A stretch of 64,000 nucleotides of DNA from Paenibacillus tarimensis (GTDB taxonomy: Bacteria; Bacillota; Bacilli; Paenibacillales; Paenibacillaceae): positions 25,336-89,335 of the forward strand of contig NZ_JAKGAO010000028.1 in NCBI RefSeq assembly GCF_021532315.1, read 5' to 3'. This document shows, piece by piece, positions 24,632 through 32,963 of the stretch. Below the pieces are notes generated by a model. That model searched no databases and was not told where the DNA came from. It worked only from the letters and a program-made list of their open reading frames with translations. Position numbers and translations under genes: made by a program. Position 1 is the first letter of the stretch, and each line of letters opens with the position of its first letter.

Positions 24632-24684
24632 GTGGAGGAGATTTACAGTAAGAACATCCTACTGCCTCTAAGGAGGAACACCCC

Positions 24685-25257
24685 TTGATCATTACAATCA
24701 GTGGCAAGAGCTGTACGGGAAAAACCTTGATGGCCCAGACATTACTAGAAAGATATAAGATTCCTTATCTCTCGATTGATCACTTAAAGATGGGCTTGTA
24801 TCGTGCGGACAATAATTGCGAATTTACGCCACTGGATAGCGATTACTTCATTGGTGAGAAGCTGTGGCCCATCCTTAAAGGCATCATACAAACCAATATT
24901 GAAAATAATCAGCATCTCATCATTGAAGGCTGCTTTATACTTCCGCATCATATTCAAGATTTTGAACCAGCCTATGCGAACAAGATTATACCGGTATTTC
25001 TGGGTTTCTCGGCAAACTATATTAAAGAGAACTTCCATGCTTCTATTGTTAAACATCGAAATGTCATCGAATCAAGAATCTCCCCGGAAGAAAGAACGAT
25101 TGCTATGGTCCTTGGCGAGCACGATGCCTTTAGGGAGGAATGCTGGTCGCTTGCTGTCCCGTATTTTGAGATCAAGCAAGATTATGAAGTCGAAATCAGG
25201 CACGTATACGAGTATATAGAGACAGAGAAGCGCAGGATGGAATTAACCAGCATCTAA
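24685..25257 (+). CDS. P-loop NTPase/kinase, adenylate-kinase-like
   Basis: 190 residues starting with TTG after GGAGGAACACCCC. A Walker A motif (SGKSCTGKT) lies at residues 5-13, LSIDHLKMGLYR follows, and LIIEGCFILP is the strand that normally carries the catalytic acid. Size and layout fit the zeta-toxin/chloramphenicol-kinase/adenylate-kinase group of small nucleotide-dependent kinases. Substrate unknown. Confidence 0.75.
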   Translation: MIITISGKSCTGKTLMAQTLLERYKIPYLSIDHLKMGLYRADNNCEFTPLDSDYFIGEKLWPILKGIIQTNIENNQHLIIEGCFILPHHIQDFEPAYANKIIPVFLGFSANYIKENFHASIVKHRNVIESRISPEERTIAMVLGEHDAFREECWSLAVPYFEIKQDYEVEIRHVYEYIETEKRRMELTSI

Positions 25258-25271
25258 ATAAGGAGTATTAT

Positions 25272-26063
25272 ATGAAGCTTGGTGAATTGCTCGGGGTAGG
25301 CAAGACTGCAAGTGTGTACCGGTGGGGAACCTCAGAAGCGATTAAGATCTTCCACGATTCTATGGATGATGAATTTGAGGCATGTAAGGAAGCGCTGAGG
25401 GCAGAATTTGTTGACTCCCTAAGCATTAGAGCGCCCCGATTTTCGGGCTGCATCATGTATGAGGGGAAAACATGCCTGATCTATGAGGCAGTTGAAGGTC
25501 CGACGATGCTAAGCCAGATCAAGGCTTCGATCCCGAGTGTGTCTTATTATGCACAGCTTATGGCCGATTTGCAGTCTGAATTACATCGGGTTAGAGTTGA
25601 AGAAGCGGGTAATTTGAAGCTGGAGCTGTCCACCAGAATTAATTGCATTAAGGAAATTGCCGAGGCTGATAAACACAGGATTAACGGTATACTTGCTTCG
25701 CTGCCAGAGGGCAGCGCTATCTGCCATTATGATTTTCACCCTGGTAACATCATCCTGTCTCCACACGGTCCTGTTATCATTGATTGGATGAATGTATTAA
25801 TCGGTTGTGCAGCAGCGGATGCGGCGAGAACCTCGATGATGATTCAGTCCCACAGCATGCCGCCTCAAGCTCCCAGCTGGCTGACCAATAGAGAAATGCG
25901 AGAGTTATTTCATAAGGTATACATAACCACATACAAGGAACGGTCTGGATTCAATCAGGATGACTTGGAAGAATGGATGCTTCCTACATTAGCTGCTCGA
26001 ATTAATGAATTAGACGGCGCCGAACGCGCGGAGATTATTAATAAGCTAATTGGCAAATTATAG
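25272..26063 (+). CDS. Aminoglycoside phosphotransferase (APH) family kinase
   Basis: 263 residues. The kinase core is visible: a glycine-rich start (LLGVGKTASVYRW), IYEAVEG hinge, Brenner motif HYDFHPGNI (catalytic Asp) and metal-binding IIDWMN. The APH fold phosphorylates small molecules such as aminoglycosides, homoserine or choline; the substrate here cannot be told. It begins 14 nt after the P-loop kinase gene, so the two are co-transcribed. AAGGAG precedes the ATG. The next 170 nt hold no gene I can support. Confidence 0.85.
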   Translation: MKLGELLGVGKTASVYRWGTSEAIKIFHDSMDDEFEACKEALRAEFVDSLSIRAPRFSGCIMYEGKTCLIYEAVEGPTMLSQIKASIPSVSYYAQLMADLQSELHRVRVEEAGNLKLELSTRINCIKEIAEADKHRINGILASLPEGSAICHYDFHPGNIILSPHGPVIIDWMNVLIGCAAADAARTSMMIQSHSMPPQAPSWLTNREMRELFHKVYITTYKERSGFNQDDLEEWMLPTLAARINELDGAERAEIINKLIGKL

Positions 26064-26232
26064 TAAGTATTCAGGCTCTTTAAGCAGGCTGCACAGCCAG
26101 GAGTGAGTAGATAGGAATCAAGGATAACATATGAGCTTGTTACGAAGAAGGAATGGATAGCGGGGATCATCAACTAGCCGCGGGAAACAGAGCCTGCCAG
26201 CACTGAATTCATGAATAAGGGAGTGTTCTCGT

Positions 26233-26691
26233 ATGAAAGGAAAGCTGCTTTTTTCCCAAATTGGTTATGTTTATGTGCCAACATCCAATATTGATGAGTC
26301 CATTGATTGGTATACCAGAAACTTGAATTTGCAGCTGCAAAACAAGTTTGAGGACCGTGGTTCTTACATTGCTGTGATGCATCATCCCCATAAACATTCT
26401 ATCGCCTTACTGCTAATTGAGACTGAAGATACACACAGGCTGGAGATAGCACGTAACGGCAAGCCGTATCCAATTATGGCTATCAACTGCCCGGACATCG
26501 AACACACTCACAGCTTTCTGAAGCAAAACGGTATACAAGCAGAGGACATTCAGACGTTAGGCGCAGGAGAAGCGAAGTATTTTTACTTCCGTGACAATCA
26601 AGGCAATCTGCTTGAAGCTGCGTGGTCGATATGGGATATGCAGGATGTGATTAAGGATGGTTATCTGCCAGCTGATGATTCGCAGCACTGA
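26233..26691 (+). CDS. VOC-superfamily protein
   Basis: 152 residues. N-terminal YVYVPTSNIDESIDWYTRNL is the classic first VOC module, and YFYFRDNQGNLLEA carries the second-module Glu. ATG follows an AAGGGAGTGTTCTCGT ribosome site. Likely a small-molecule binding or detoxification protein. Confidence 0.8.
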   Translation: MKGKLLFSQIGYVYVPTSNIDESIDWYTRNLNLQLQNKFEDRGSYIAVMHHPHKHSIALLLIETEDTHRLEIARNGKPYPIMAINCPDIEHTHSFLKQNGIQAEDIQTLGAGEAKYFYFRDNQGNLLEAAWSIWDMQDVIKDGYLPADDSQH

Positions 26692-26715
26692 ATTATGCTT
26701 CGGAGAGGGAGTGCG

Positions 26716-27243
26716 ATGAGAAAACTGCTGGTCGTAATGTCGGGGGTGTTAGTGTTATCTAATGCCATTTGGGGGTATCTTTATTGGTCTCGGACGGTTT
26801 CAGAACAGACGATTCCGATTGCAGAAGACGAATTGTCGTTATATACAATGAGCGGAAGCGGTCATTTGTGGGAGATTACAGGCCATAAGATTCTGATTTC
26901 ATCCGATAAGATCATGAGAGGTAGGGGTAAGCTGACATACAAGGGTGAACCGTACGATTTGGAGAATAGCCGTTATATAGAAATAACCTTCCGGGAAAGT
27001 ACACCTGATGGCAGAATGGAAACGGTTTCTTCTAATGAGTACCGATCGCTTGACGGTCCGGTCTCTATATTAGCTAATGTCGAGCAGCTAGGGTCTATGA
27101 CCAGTCCGTATTCATCTGGGGAGTTCAACAAAACAAAGATGGATTACGAGAATACGGTAATGGAAGTGACTTGGGAAGATGATCGGGGTCAAATGCAAAC
27201 TGAGATTGTTGAGCTTGATATAGAGGGTGAGATTATCTTGTAA
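26716..27243 (+). CDS. Membrane-anchored extracytoplasmic protein, unknown
   Basis: 175 residues. N-terminal hydrophobic segment (MRKLLVVMSGVLVLSNAIWG) as signal or anchor, then a beta-rich domain (HLWEITGHKILISS...GRGKLTYKGEPY). GAGAGGGAGTGCG supports the ATG at 26716 rather than 26695. No family recognised. It follows the VOC gene by 24 nt. Confidence 0.72.
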   Translation: MRKLLVVMSGVLVLSNAIWGYLYWSRTVSEQTIPIAEDELSLYTMSGSGHLWEITGHKILISSDKIMRGRGKLTYKGEPYDLENSRYIEITFRESTPDGRMETVSSNEYRSLDGPVSILANVEQLGSMTSPYSSGEFNKTKMDYENTVMEVTWEDDRGQMQTEIVELDIEGEIIL

Positions 27244-27269
27244 TCTCGTTCATTGTGTTGAGGTGATTT

Positions 27270-27824
27270 ATGAAAGAAATCTATTTAATACGACACTGCA
27301 AGGCAGCGGGACAGGAACCCAAGACTGTATTAACCGAGGAAGGGGCTTTGCAGGCAGAGCAGCTAGTGGAGTTCTTTGGCAGCCTCTCCATTGACTATAT
27401 CGTATCCAGTCCCTTTACTAGGGCAATAGCTTCCATAGAGCCTCTAGCGAATATTCGGCAATTAAAGATTCACTTGGATGAACGCTTAACTGAAAGAGTG
27501 CTGTCGTCGGAGAATTTGAACGATTGGTTGGAGCAGTTGAAGACGACCTACGAAGATTATGATAAAAGATTGATTGGCGGAGAAACGTCCAGGGAAGCGA
27601 GGCAGCGGGGAGTCTCAGTCATAGATGAGGTCATTAGTATGCCAATACGGAGAGCAATAGTGGTCACACACGGAAATCTGATGTCTCTTATATTACAACA
27701 TTATACAGGGAATTTCGGATTTGAGGACTGGCTTGCACTGTCTAACCCGGACATCTTTAAACTAACCTATGAAGAGGCCTCGGGAACTTTGTCCGCAAGC
27801 AGAGAGGCAATAGCCGGTCAATAA
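27270..27824 (+). CDS. Histidine phosphatase superfamily protein
   Basis: 184 residues of the phosphoglycerate-mutase-like fold. The phospho-acceptor His is in LIRHCKAAG (RHC in place of the common RHG), the Arg of the active site in SSPFTRA, and the second catalytic His in VVTHGNL. All are present. GAGGTGATTT precedes the ATG. Acts on an unidentified small phosphate ester. Confidence 0.82.
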   Translation: MKEIYLIRHCKAAGQEPKTVLTEEGALQAEQLVEFFGSLSIDYIVSSPFTRAIASIEPLANIRQLKIHLDERLTERVLSSENLNDWLEQLKTTYEDYDKRLIGGETSREARQRGVSVIDEVISMPIRRAIVVTHGNLMSLILQHYTGNFGFEDWLALSNPDIFKLTYEEASGTLSASREAIAGQ

Positions 27825-27886
27825 ATCAGCATAAGTAACGCTTGTAAACCAAGGTAAAATTTTGTTAAAAAATATGTTGCGGACTG

Positions 27887-27982
27887 CTGACAGATTCGCA
27901 TGACCAGTTGTATAATCATGGAAGATATCGACAAGCACACGACCTGGCATAAGATTAACGTATCTTCAGCCGGGTCGTGTGC
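27887..27982 (+). promoter_or_regulatory. Promoter and strong leader hairpin
   Basis: CTGACA (27887-27892) and TATAAT (27911-27916), 18 nt apart, form a good promoter. The expected transcript opens into a stem made from GCACACGACC and GGTCGTGTGC with a nested AAGAT/ATCTT hairpin inside. No U-run follows, so it is a leader structure rather than a clean terminator. The next gene starts 80 nt later. A similar box-plus-hairpin arrangement occurs at 46034. Confidence 0.55.
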
Positions 27983-28061
27983 GTTTACTCACCGGCTCTA
28001 ACCTAGCAGCATACATCCTTGAAGAGACATCGATAAATGAAACGATAGAGGAGATGTGAAG

Positions 28062-28511
28062 ATGAGCTTGGAAGCAGCGAAGATGGATCTAAAGATGAAG
28101 GACATTACGGGTTCCAGTATTAAAGAGGTCAATGCCGAGGGTCTGGAGATAGATAATGTCAACATGGCCAAATCCACAATTAATAACACCAATATGAGCG
28201 GCATGACAATTAATGATGTCAATGGCGGAGAGATGAAGCTCAGCAACATTAATTTATCAGGAACCTCTATCCAGCATGCTAATATGAGTCATATGAGTAT
28301 CGATCATGTACACCTCTTCGGTACCGAATTCAAGAACATCGTCCTGCCTCAGGAAGGCGACGGTAACTATAACCCCGAGGGAAATTACAAGCCGATTGTG
28401 TTCAGTAATTGCAACCTGAGCAATATGGAGATCAATAACTGTGATATTACGGGCTTAAAGATTAACGGTATCTTAATAGAAGAACTGCTGAATAAACAAA
28501 TAGTTAAGTAA
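28062..28511 (+). CDS. Pentapeptide-repeat-like solenoid protein
   Basis: 149 residues without signal peptide or membrane helix. The sequence is a train of five-residue-like steps rich in Asn, Ser and Ile (INNTNMSGMTINDVN, NINLSGTSIQHANMSHM, NCNLSNMEINNCD), the pattern of a right-handed quadrilateral beta-helix. Pentapeptide proteins often mimic DNA or bind protein partners; some protect topoisomerases. GAGGAG lies 8 nt before the ATG. The repeat is degenerate, so this is by pattern only. Terminator at 28534. Confidence 0.7.
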   Translation: MSLEAAKMDLKMKDITGSSIKEVNAEGLEIDNVNMAKSTINNTNMSGMTINDVNGGEMKLSNINLSGTSIQHANMSHMSIDHVHLFGTEFKNIVLPQEGDGNYNPEGNYKPIVFSNCNLSNMEINNCDITGLKINGILIEELLNKQIVK

Positions 28512-28533
28512 GGCGTAACCGCTTGCCGGTTGT

Positions 28534-28585
28534 TCCAGGGAGCTCAGATAGCTGGCTATCGACGACTCCCTGGATTTATTTTATT
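28534..28585 (+). terminator. Rho-independent terminator
   Basis: TCCAGGGAG pairs with CTCCCTGGA around a 22-nt loop, followed by a T-rich stretch broken by A (TTTATTTTATTT). It ends the pentapeptide-like gene's transcript. Confidence 0.7.
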
Positions 28586-28598
28586 TGGAGGAGCGGTA

Positions 28599-28700
28599 AT
28601 GAAGAAGGCGGAAGGGAACAAAAGTCATTTCTTGTTATTATTTTCAGGAGAAGTCTGGGGAAATATAGCAAGCGTCTGCTGCAGACGAAGAATTTTATGA
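28599..28700 (+). CDS. Short reading frame, possibly a broken gene
   Basis: GGAGGAGCGGTA, an excellent ribosome site, precedes an ATG opening only 33 codons (MKKAEGNKSHFLLLF...). An overlapping frame continues with a basic stretch (KYSKRLLQTKNFMKEIKE) to a stop at 28723. This is either a tiny protein or a frameshifted remnant. No family recognised. Confidence 0.25.
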   Translation: MKKAEGNKSHFLLLFSGEVWGNIASVCCRRRIL

Positions 28701-28737
28701 AAGAGATTAAAGAATCGCACTAGGAGAGTGAATGTAA

Positions 28738-29133
28738 TTGAACGAAAAACAAGAACGGGTAGAAATTTCCTCGGGTTCTCCTTGGGAACCAATAGTAGGA
28801 TACTGCAGAGCTGTCAGAGTAGGGAACATTGTTGAGGTAGCGGGAACAACTGCTATGCGTGACGGAAAAGTGGTTGGAGCGGGAGATCCCTATCAGCAGA
28901 CGGTCCATATTCTCAAGGTGATACAAGATGCTCTGCAGCAGGCGGGGGCCTCCATGGAACAGGTAGTCAGAACCAGGATGTATGTGACTGACATCTCCCA
29001 GTGGGAGGAGATCGGGAGAGCGCACGGTGAGTTCTTCCGGAATACCCGCCCGGTATCCACTATGGTAGAAGTCAAGGCGTTGATAGATCCGGAGCTCCTT
29101 GTTGAGATAGAAGCACAAGCCATTATTAATTAG
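28738..29133 (+). CDS. RidA/YjgF-family protein
   Basis: 131 residues, TTG start after AGGAGAGTGAATGTAA. RidA proteins hydrolyse reactive enamine/imine intermediates released by PLP enzymes, protecting the cell. Family marks: AGTTAMRDGKVVGAGD, QTVHILKVIQDAL, the catalytic Arg in RTRMYVTDI, and RPVSTMVEVKAL near the end. Length is standard for this trimeric family. Confidence 0.88.
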   Translation: MNEKQERVEISSGSPWEPIVGYCRAVRVGNIVEVAGTTAMRDGKVVGAGDPYQQTVHILKVIQDALQQAGASMEQVVRTRMYVTDISQWEEIGRAHGEFFRNTRPVSTMVEVKALIDPELLVEIEAQAIIN

Positions 29134-29208
29134 CACAGGTTGGAATTATTATTGGAACTCTATATAAGGAAATCGTAATGACGGATGATAAGTCGTGGAG
29201 TGAGTATA

Positions 29209-29646
29209 ATGACATTCTTAAGCAAATTAACTAATAAAAGCATTGCACCGCTCGTGACTGCACTGCTGTCTTACGCCTTTCTAGGTATTCTCGTATCACC
29301 TCTGAGTACCGCAGCAATTTCGCTAATATATCTGGCTATGCTCACAGTTAGCTGTTTGGCTTTTACCTACACAAGCAATGGCAGATGGTACAGTGTTATG
29401 TCCGGCACGCTCATCACAATTGTGTTCCTGGTTCTCCTGTTAATCTTGCGGAGCGTGCTCCCTTCTGGATCTGGTGTGGAAGAGGAGAACTATTTGATAG
29501 GATTCATGTTATTGACAGTCGGTTTGCCTGCTGTCTGCATGATGATTATAGTCAGCAATGTGCTGGGAACAGGATTCGCTTTCATCTTCAGGAGGCGGCT
29601 CAGAGTGATGAAGCGCAGCGTATACAGGCTCCTCACTAGCGGCTAA
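29209..29646 (+). CDS. Four-helix membrane protein, unknown
   Basis: 145 residues with four clear hydrophobic helices and a basic C-terminal tail (FRRRLRVMKRSVYR) expected in the cytoplasm. GGAGTGAGTATA supports the ATG at 29209. No conserved motif recognised. Confidence 0.7.
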   Translation: MTFLSKLTNKSIAPLVTALLSYAFLGILVSPLSTAAISLIYLAMLTVSCLAFTYTSNGRWYSVMSGTLITIVFLVLLLILRSVLPSGSGVEEENYLIGFMLLTVGLPAVCMMIIVSNVLGTGFAFIFRRRLRVMKRSVYRLLTSG

Positions 29647-29713
29647 ACTGGCATGACGACCACCTGAGAGGGAGGATTAGTTTATGCAACAGCTGACAAG
29701 GTGAAGAGGTTGG

Positions 29714-29791
29714 ATGAGTAGATTGTTACAGCAGCTAATGGAAGACAATATTATTAGTGAAACAACGTTAGAAAGCGAGCAAAGCGCATGA
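29714..29791 (+). CDS. Tiny acidic reading frame coupled to the next gene
   Basis: 25 codons (MSRLLQQLMEDNIISETTLESEQ...), ending in ATGA that overlaps the start of the following gene, the usual arrangement for translational coupling. GAGGTTGG precedes its ATG. It may be a real small protein, a leader peptide or the remnant N-terminus of a lost gene. Confidence 0.3.
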   Translation: MSRLLQQLMEDNIISETTLESEQSA

Positions 29792-30093
29792 GTTTTGTAA
29801 TTGAACTGCTGGTCGAATTTATAGCTGAGATGTTCTCGTATAAGAGTGCAGGCCGGGTGGATCGGTATCGCCTCAGAAGAAGAATCAAGAAGCTCGCAAA
29901 GGAATACGAATGGTTTGACCGATTGAACCAAAATCCGGAGAACAATAAGGTATTTCTAGAAAACGTTGCGATCCAAGCATTGATTCTGGATACGAATTAT
30001 ATGAGGAGTATTGACCTTAACCTCTCGGAGCGGGCAAAGTTTGAGCACAAGGTGGAAGATAGAGCGAATAGCAAAATGGAGGAGGACATGTAG
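29788..30093 (+). CDS. Small basic protein, unknown
   Basis: 101 residues. N-terminal amphipathic or hydrophobic helix (FVIELLVEFIAEMF), then a strongly basic stretch (RYRLRRRIKKLAKEYEW) and a helical C-terminus. It overlaps the tiny upstream frame by 4 nt. No recognised family; possibly a membrane-associated nucleic-acid-binding or structural protein. Confidence 0.5.
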   Translation: MSFVIELLVEFIAEMFSYKSAGRVDRYRLRRRIKKLAKEYEWFDRLNQNPENNKVFLENVAIQALILDTNYMRSIDLNLSERAKFEHKVEDRANSKMEEDM

Positions 30094-30608
30094 ATGAGCG
30101 AAATCCATTCAAATCCAATAGGGCCTTTCAAGCTTATGAGAATCCTCCACTGGACGTCATACATACGTGGATTAGTGAGATTGAGAAGACGCCAGTCATG
30201 CTGAGAAATTTCGTAGAACAGCTGAATGATGATGAGCTGGATACCCCGTATCGTGCGGGAGGCTGGACCGTTAGACAGGTTGTTCACCATATCGCAGATA
30301 ACAATATGAACGCGTATTTCAGATTTAAGCGGGCACTGACAGAGGATTGTCCTCTCGTTCCTTCGTACCAACAGGATAAGTGGGCAGATCTAGCGGATTA
30401 TATGATGCCTGCAAATTGTTCATTGTCGTTGATCGATGCCATCTATTCCCGGTTTGTCACCCTCTTGAAATCTCTAAATCATGAAGATTTCCATCGAACG
30501 ATGAATAGTGAAGCCTTCGGGATGTTGCGGCTGGACACCGCAGTCCAGCGATTCTTAAGGCATGACAGGCATCATCTGGAACAGATACGGGGTGTCAAGC
30601 AGATATAA
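30094..30608 (+). pseudogene. Bacillithiol transferase (YfiT/BstA-like DinB protein), frameshifted
   Basis: An ATG after GGAGGACATGTAG starts MSEIHSNPIGPF, the family's usual opening. Near 30126-30128 a single T appears to be missing: the frame shifts, and from FQAYENPPLDVIHTWIS onward the expected protein continues in another frame to 30608. That frame holds PYRAGGWTVRQVVHH, NNMNAYFRFKRALTED and RHDRHHLEQIRG, including the metal-binding His residues. The bulk of the gene is undamaged, so this is a very recent frameshift or a one-base sequence error. If repaired, it would be a 172-residue thiol S-transferase. Confidence 0.8.
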
Positions 30609-30728
30609 TAATCTGCAGTTAACAGCCTCTTGTTAATAAGCAGGTTTTGTAAAGTTGAGGAAATCCTGACCAAAGCTCATCATCAATGAGGTGTTTTGAG
30701 CATGACTAGAATCTATGGGAGGTTCTTT

Positions 30729-31112
30729 ATGGATAACATGCAGAAGGAAGTACTGATTCGGCAGTATATCAACGCCTATAATAACTTCGATGTAGAAGGT
30801 ATGCTCAACGTGTTACATCAGGATATTGTCTTTCGTAATTACTCGAACAACGTCATGGAAATAGAGACCACAGGTATCGAGCAGTTCCGCCAGTTGGCCG
30901 AACAAGGAGCGAAGCTGTTTGCAGAGCGACGTCAGACGATTGATGAGATTCAGACGGTAGAGAACAACATGAAAGTGACCGTGGATTTCGAAGGCGTGCT
31001 GGCTGCCGATATGCCAAGCGGACTCAAAGCCGGTTCAAGAATAAATCTGAAGGGACTATCCCTCTTTGAGTTTATAGATGGCCGGATTTCCCGAATAGAG
31101 GATTATAGTTGA
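30729..31112 (+). CDS. SnoaL/NTF2-like protein
   Basis: 127 residues with the cone-shaped NTF2 fold signature: YINAYNNFDVEGMLNVLHQD at the start, FRNYSN, RQTIDEIQTVENN, and a final strand FEFIDGRISRIEDY. Such proteins are small-molecule binding or isomerase-like enzymes. GGGAGGTTCTTT supports the ATG at 30729; an in-frame GTG lies 33 nt upstream. Confidence 0.75.
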   Translation: MDNMQKEVLIRQYINAYNNFDVEGMLNVLHQDIVFRNYSNNVMEIETTGIEQFRQLAEQGAKLFAERRQTIDEIQTVENNMKVTVDFEGVLAADMPSGLKAGSRINLKGLSLFEFIDGRISRIEDYS

Positions 31113-31122
31113 GAAGGTTACC

Positions 31123-31410
31123 ATGACAACGATTATATATTTCGTGAGGCATGCAGAATCCCCCTATGTTGAAGGCAAGGATCGGACCAGAGGGCTGTCA
31201 GAGCAGGGCTGCAGTTAAGCAAAATCTGTTACAACAGTATGCAGGCAGGAAAATCGTAAACGGCACACATGGCGATATTATGACCTTGATGATGAATTTC
31301 TTTGACCCGCGTGTCGGATCGGCGTTCTGGCAGTCCACTACCATGCCGGGCATCTACTGGTTAACGTTGAGCGAATGCCGTTTGAAGAGTATCCGATATA
31401 GAGAAATCAC
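31123..31410 (+). pseudogene. Relic of a histidine phosphatase with internal deletion
   Basis: From the ATG, MTTIIYFVRHAESPYVEG is a clear histidine-phosphatase start (RHAE). The frame stops after 32 codons. A second frame shows the C-terminal part: RKIVNGTHGDIMTLMMN (with the second catalytic His) and FFDPRVGSAFWQS. The central ~70 residues are missing and the frame has changed. The end near 31410 is approximate. It is the second such gene in the window; the intact one is at 27270. Confidence 0.75.
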
Positions 31411-31445
31411 CAATTCATTCATAGGGTTACAAAGGGGTGAATGCT

Positions 31446-31766
31446 GTGCGGATCTTAGCACTGCTCTTAAGTTTCATGTTCATTGGAACGTCTGCATGCT
31501 TGGCTGATTGGGCTTATAACTTTGTCGTATATGACGGAAACAGTTATCAGGTTACAGACGATGTTATGGATGAGGCTGATATAGCCAAACGGGTGGGTGA
31601 GGTTACCCGGTATTCGGATGAAGAGGGAACTTACAGCGGTAATTTCTCGAATGCATTCCCAGTTGGGACACAATATTACGCCATTCAAGGAATTGCAGCC
31701 GATTAGGCCATTGCTGTTCAAACCGGTCAGCACACCTACTTGCGGGCAGGGTATATTGGGAAATAA
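31446..31766 (+). pseudogene. Secreted small protein gene with premature stop
   Basis: GTG after AAGGGG opens a secreted protein (LLLSFMFIGTSACLADW). At 31704-31706 a TAG interrupts the frame after 86 codons (YAIQGIAAD-stop). The same frame continues in sense as AIAVQTGQHTYLRAGYIGK to a stop at 31764-31766. I judge the TAG to be a nonsense mutation because the continuation has the same character and length as the end of the protein. If it is instead the true end, the product is 86 residues. Mutation is inferred. Confidence 0.55.
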
Positions 31767-31806
31767 CCTGTGCGAAGAAGAGACGGCAACGATAGGAGGT
31801 GAGGGG

Positions 31807-32571
31807 ATGATGAGCGAAAATGGTGTATTTCTGCAATGGATCGAGCTTGACAGGAAGCGCTATCCTTCCGCGAATAAGTATCCGTTCAACCTCCCGGCAA
31901 TCCGTCAGCTGGACAAGCTCAGATTTCATCCCAAGGTAACCTATATAGCTGGCGAGAATGGCATGGGCAAATCAACCTTGATGGAGTCTATCGCCGTAGC
32001 CTGGGGTTTTAATCCGGAGGGAGGAACCAAGAATTATAACTTCTCCACACGGATGACCCATTCCCCCTTGCATGAGTACGTTCGACCGGTTCGTGGTGTG
32101 AGATCACCAAGAGACGGATTTTTCTTCCGTGCGGAAAGCTACTACAATCTGGCATCGAATATAGATGATATGGATCAGGAACCTTCGTTCGGTCCGCCCA
32201 TTAGAGACTCTTATGGAGGAAAATCACTTCACGAACAGTCGCATGGCGAGTCTTTCTTCGCTGCTTTTATCCACCGGTTTGGCGGGCAGGGACTCTATAT
32301 ATTGGATGAGCCGGAAGCTGCACTGTCTCCGGTCCGCCAGATGGCCATGCTGTCCCGTATACATGAACTCGTTTTGCAGGACAGCCAGTTTATTATCTCC
32401 ACCCATTCCCCAATCGTTATGGCTTATCCCGATTCCCTGATCTATTATCTGACACCAGATGGAATTGAGGTAAGAACCTTAGAAGAGACTGACCACTATA
32501 TTGTCATGAAGGAATTCGTTAATCGCAAGGATAAGATGCTTCGCGAACTGTTAGATAACGTTCAAGATTGA
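31807..32571 (+). CDS. AAA-family ATPase with SMC/ABC-type head
   Basis: 254 residues. Walker A is GENGMGKST (about 50-58), Walker B LYILDEPEAALSP (about 165-177) and the switch His in STHSPIVM. Between them lies an HEQSHGESF signature like that of ABC or RecF-type heads. This one-domain arrangement is common in small chromosomal ATPases of unknown role, some in toxin-antitoxin or overcoming-lysogeny systems, but no partner nuclease or toxin is seen nearby. AGGAGGTGAGGGG precedes ATGATG at 31807. Confidence 0.85.
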   Translation: MMSENGVFLQWIELDRKRYPSANKYPFNLPAIRQLDKLRFHPKVTYIAGENGMGKSTLMESIAVAWGFNPEGGTKNYNFSTRMTHSPLHEYVRPVRGVRSPRDGFFFRAESYYNLASNIDDMDQEPSFGPPIRDSYGGKSLHEQSHGESFFAAFIHRFGGQGLYILDEPEAALSPVRQMAMLSRIHELVLQDSQFIISTHSPIVMAYPDSLIYYLTPDGIEVRTLEETDHYIVMKEFVNRKDKMLRELLDNVQD

Positions 32572-32594
32572 CTGGAGGAGAAGACGTACACAAC

Positions 32595-32945
32595 ATGAGA
32601 CAGCTAGCAAAAGTTTCCTGCGGCATATTATTGTTTACAGCAGCGTTTCTTACACTATGGATTTTCTTTTACATTTGCGCGGATAATTATACGTTTCATC
32701 TCAGTGTCACCAATATCAATCTGGCATCGGTTGAGGCCGTTCAGACAATGTTCCGGATCAGTGTTATAGCATCTCTATTTTTGGCCTTGCTAATAAGTGT
32801 GATCACGATCATAACTTACTTCCGGTTAGTCAGACGATTTTATCTGTTTAACGTATTAATGGTTGTTATCCTAATTGCTGCGGCGGTTTATATCATGCAG
32901 ACGGATAACTATATCCCTTTTGTGAGAGACATTGATTCTTACTAA
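32595..32945 (+). CDS. Small membrane protein, unknown
   Basis: 116 residues with three hydrophobic helices and a basic cytoplasmic loop (YFRLVRRFYLF). GGAGGAG stands 14 nt before the ATG at 32595, a long gap; the upstream in-frame TTG at 32568 would overlap the ATPase stop. Function not recognised. Confidence 0.6.
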   Translation: MRQLAKVSCGILLFTAAFLTLWIFFYICADNYTFHLSVTNINLASVEAVQTMFRISVIASLFLALLISVITIITYFRLVRRFYLFNVLMVVILIAAAVYIMQTDNYIPFVRDIDSY

Positions 32946-32963
32946 GCTAGGGAGGTGTTCGAG

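Noticed and set aside
31597..31806. Upstream extension of the AAA ATPase frame
   Set aside because: The extension overlaps the secreted-protein pseudogene and lacks homology; AGGAGG sits just before 31807.
31807..32571. AAA ATPase considered as part of a defence or toxin-antitoxin system
   Set aside because: No nuclease, toxin, methylase or TOPRIM partner gene flanks it; neighbours are small membrane and VOC genes.
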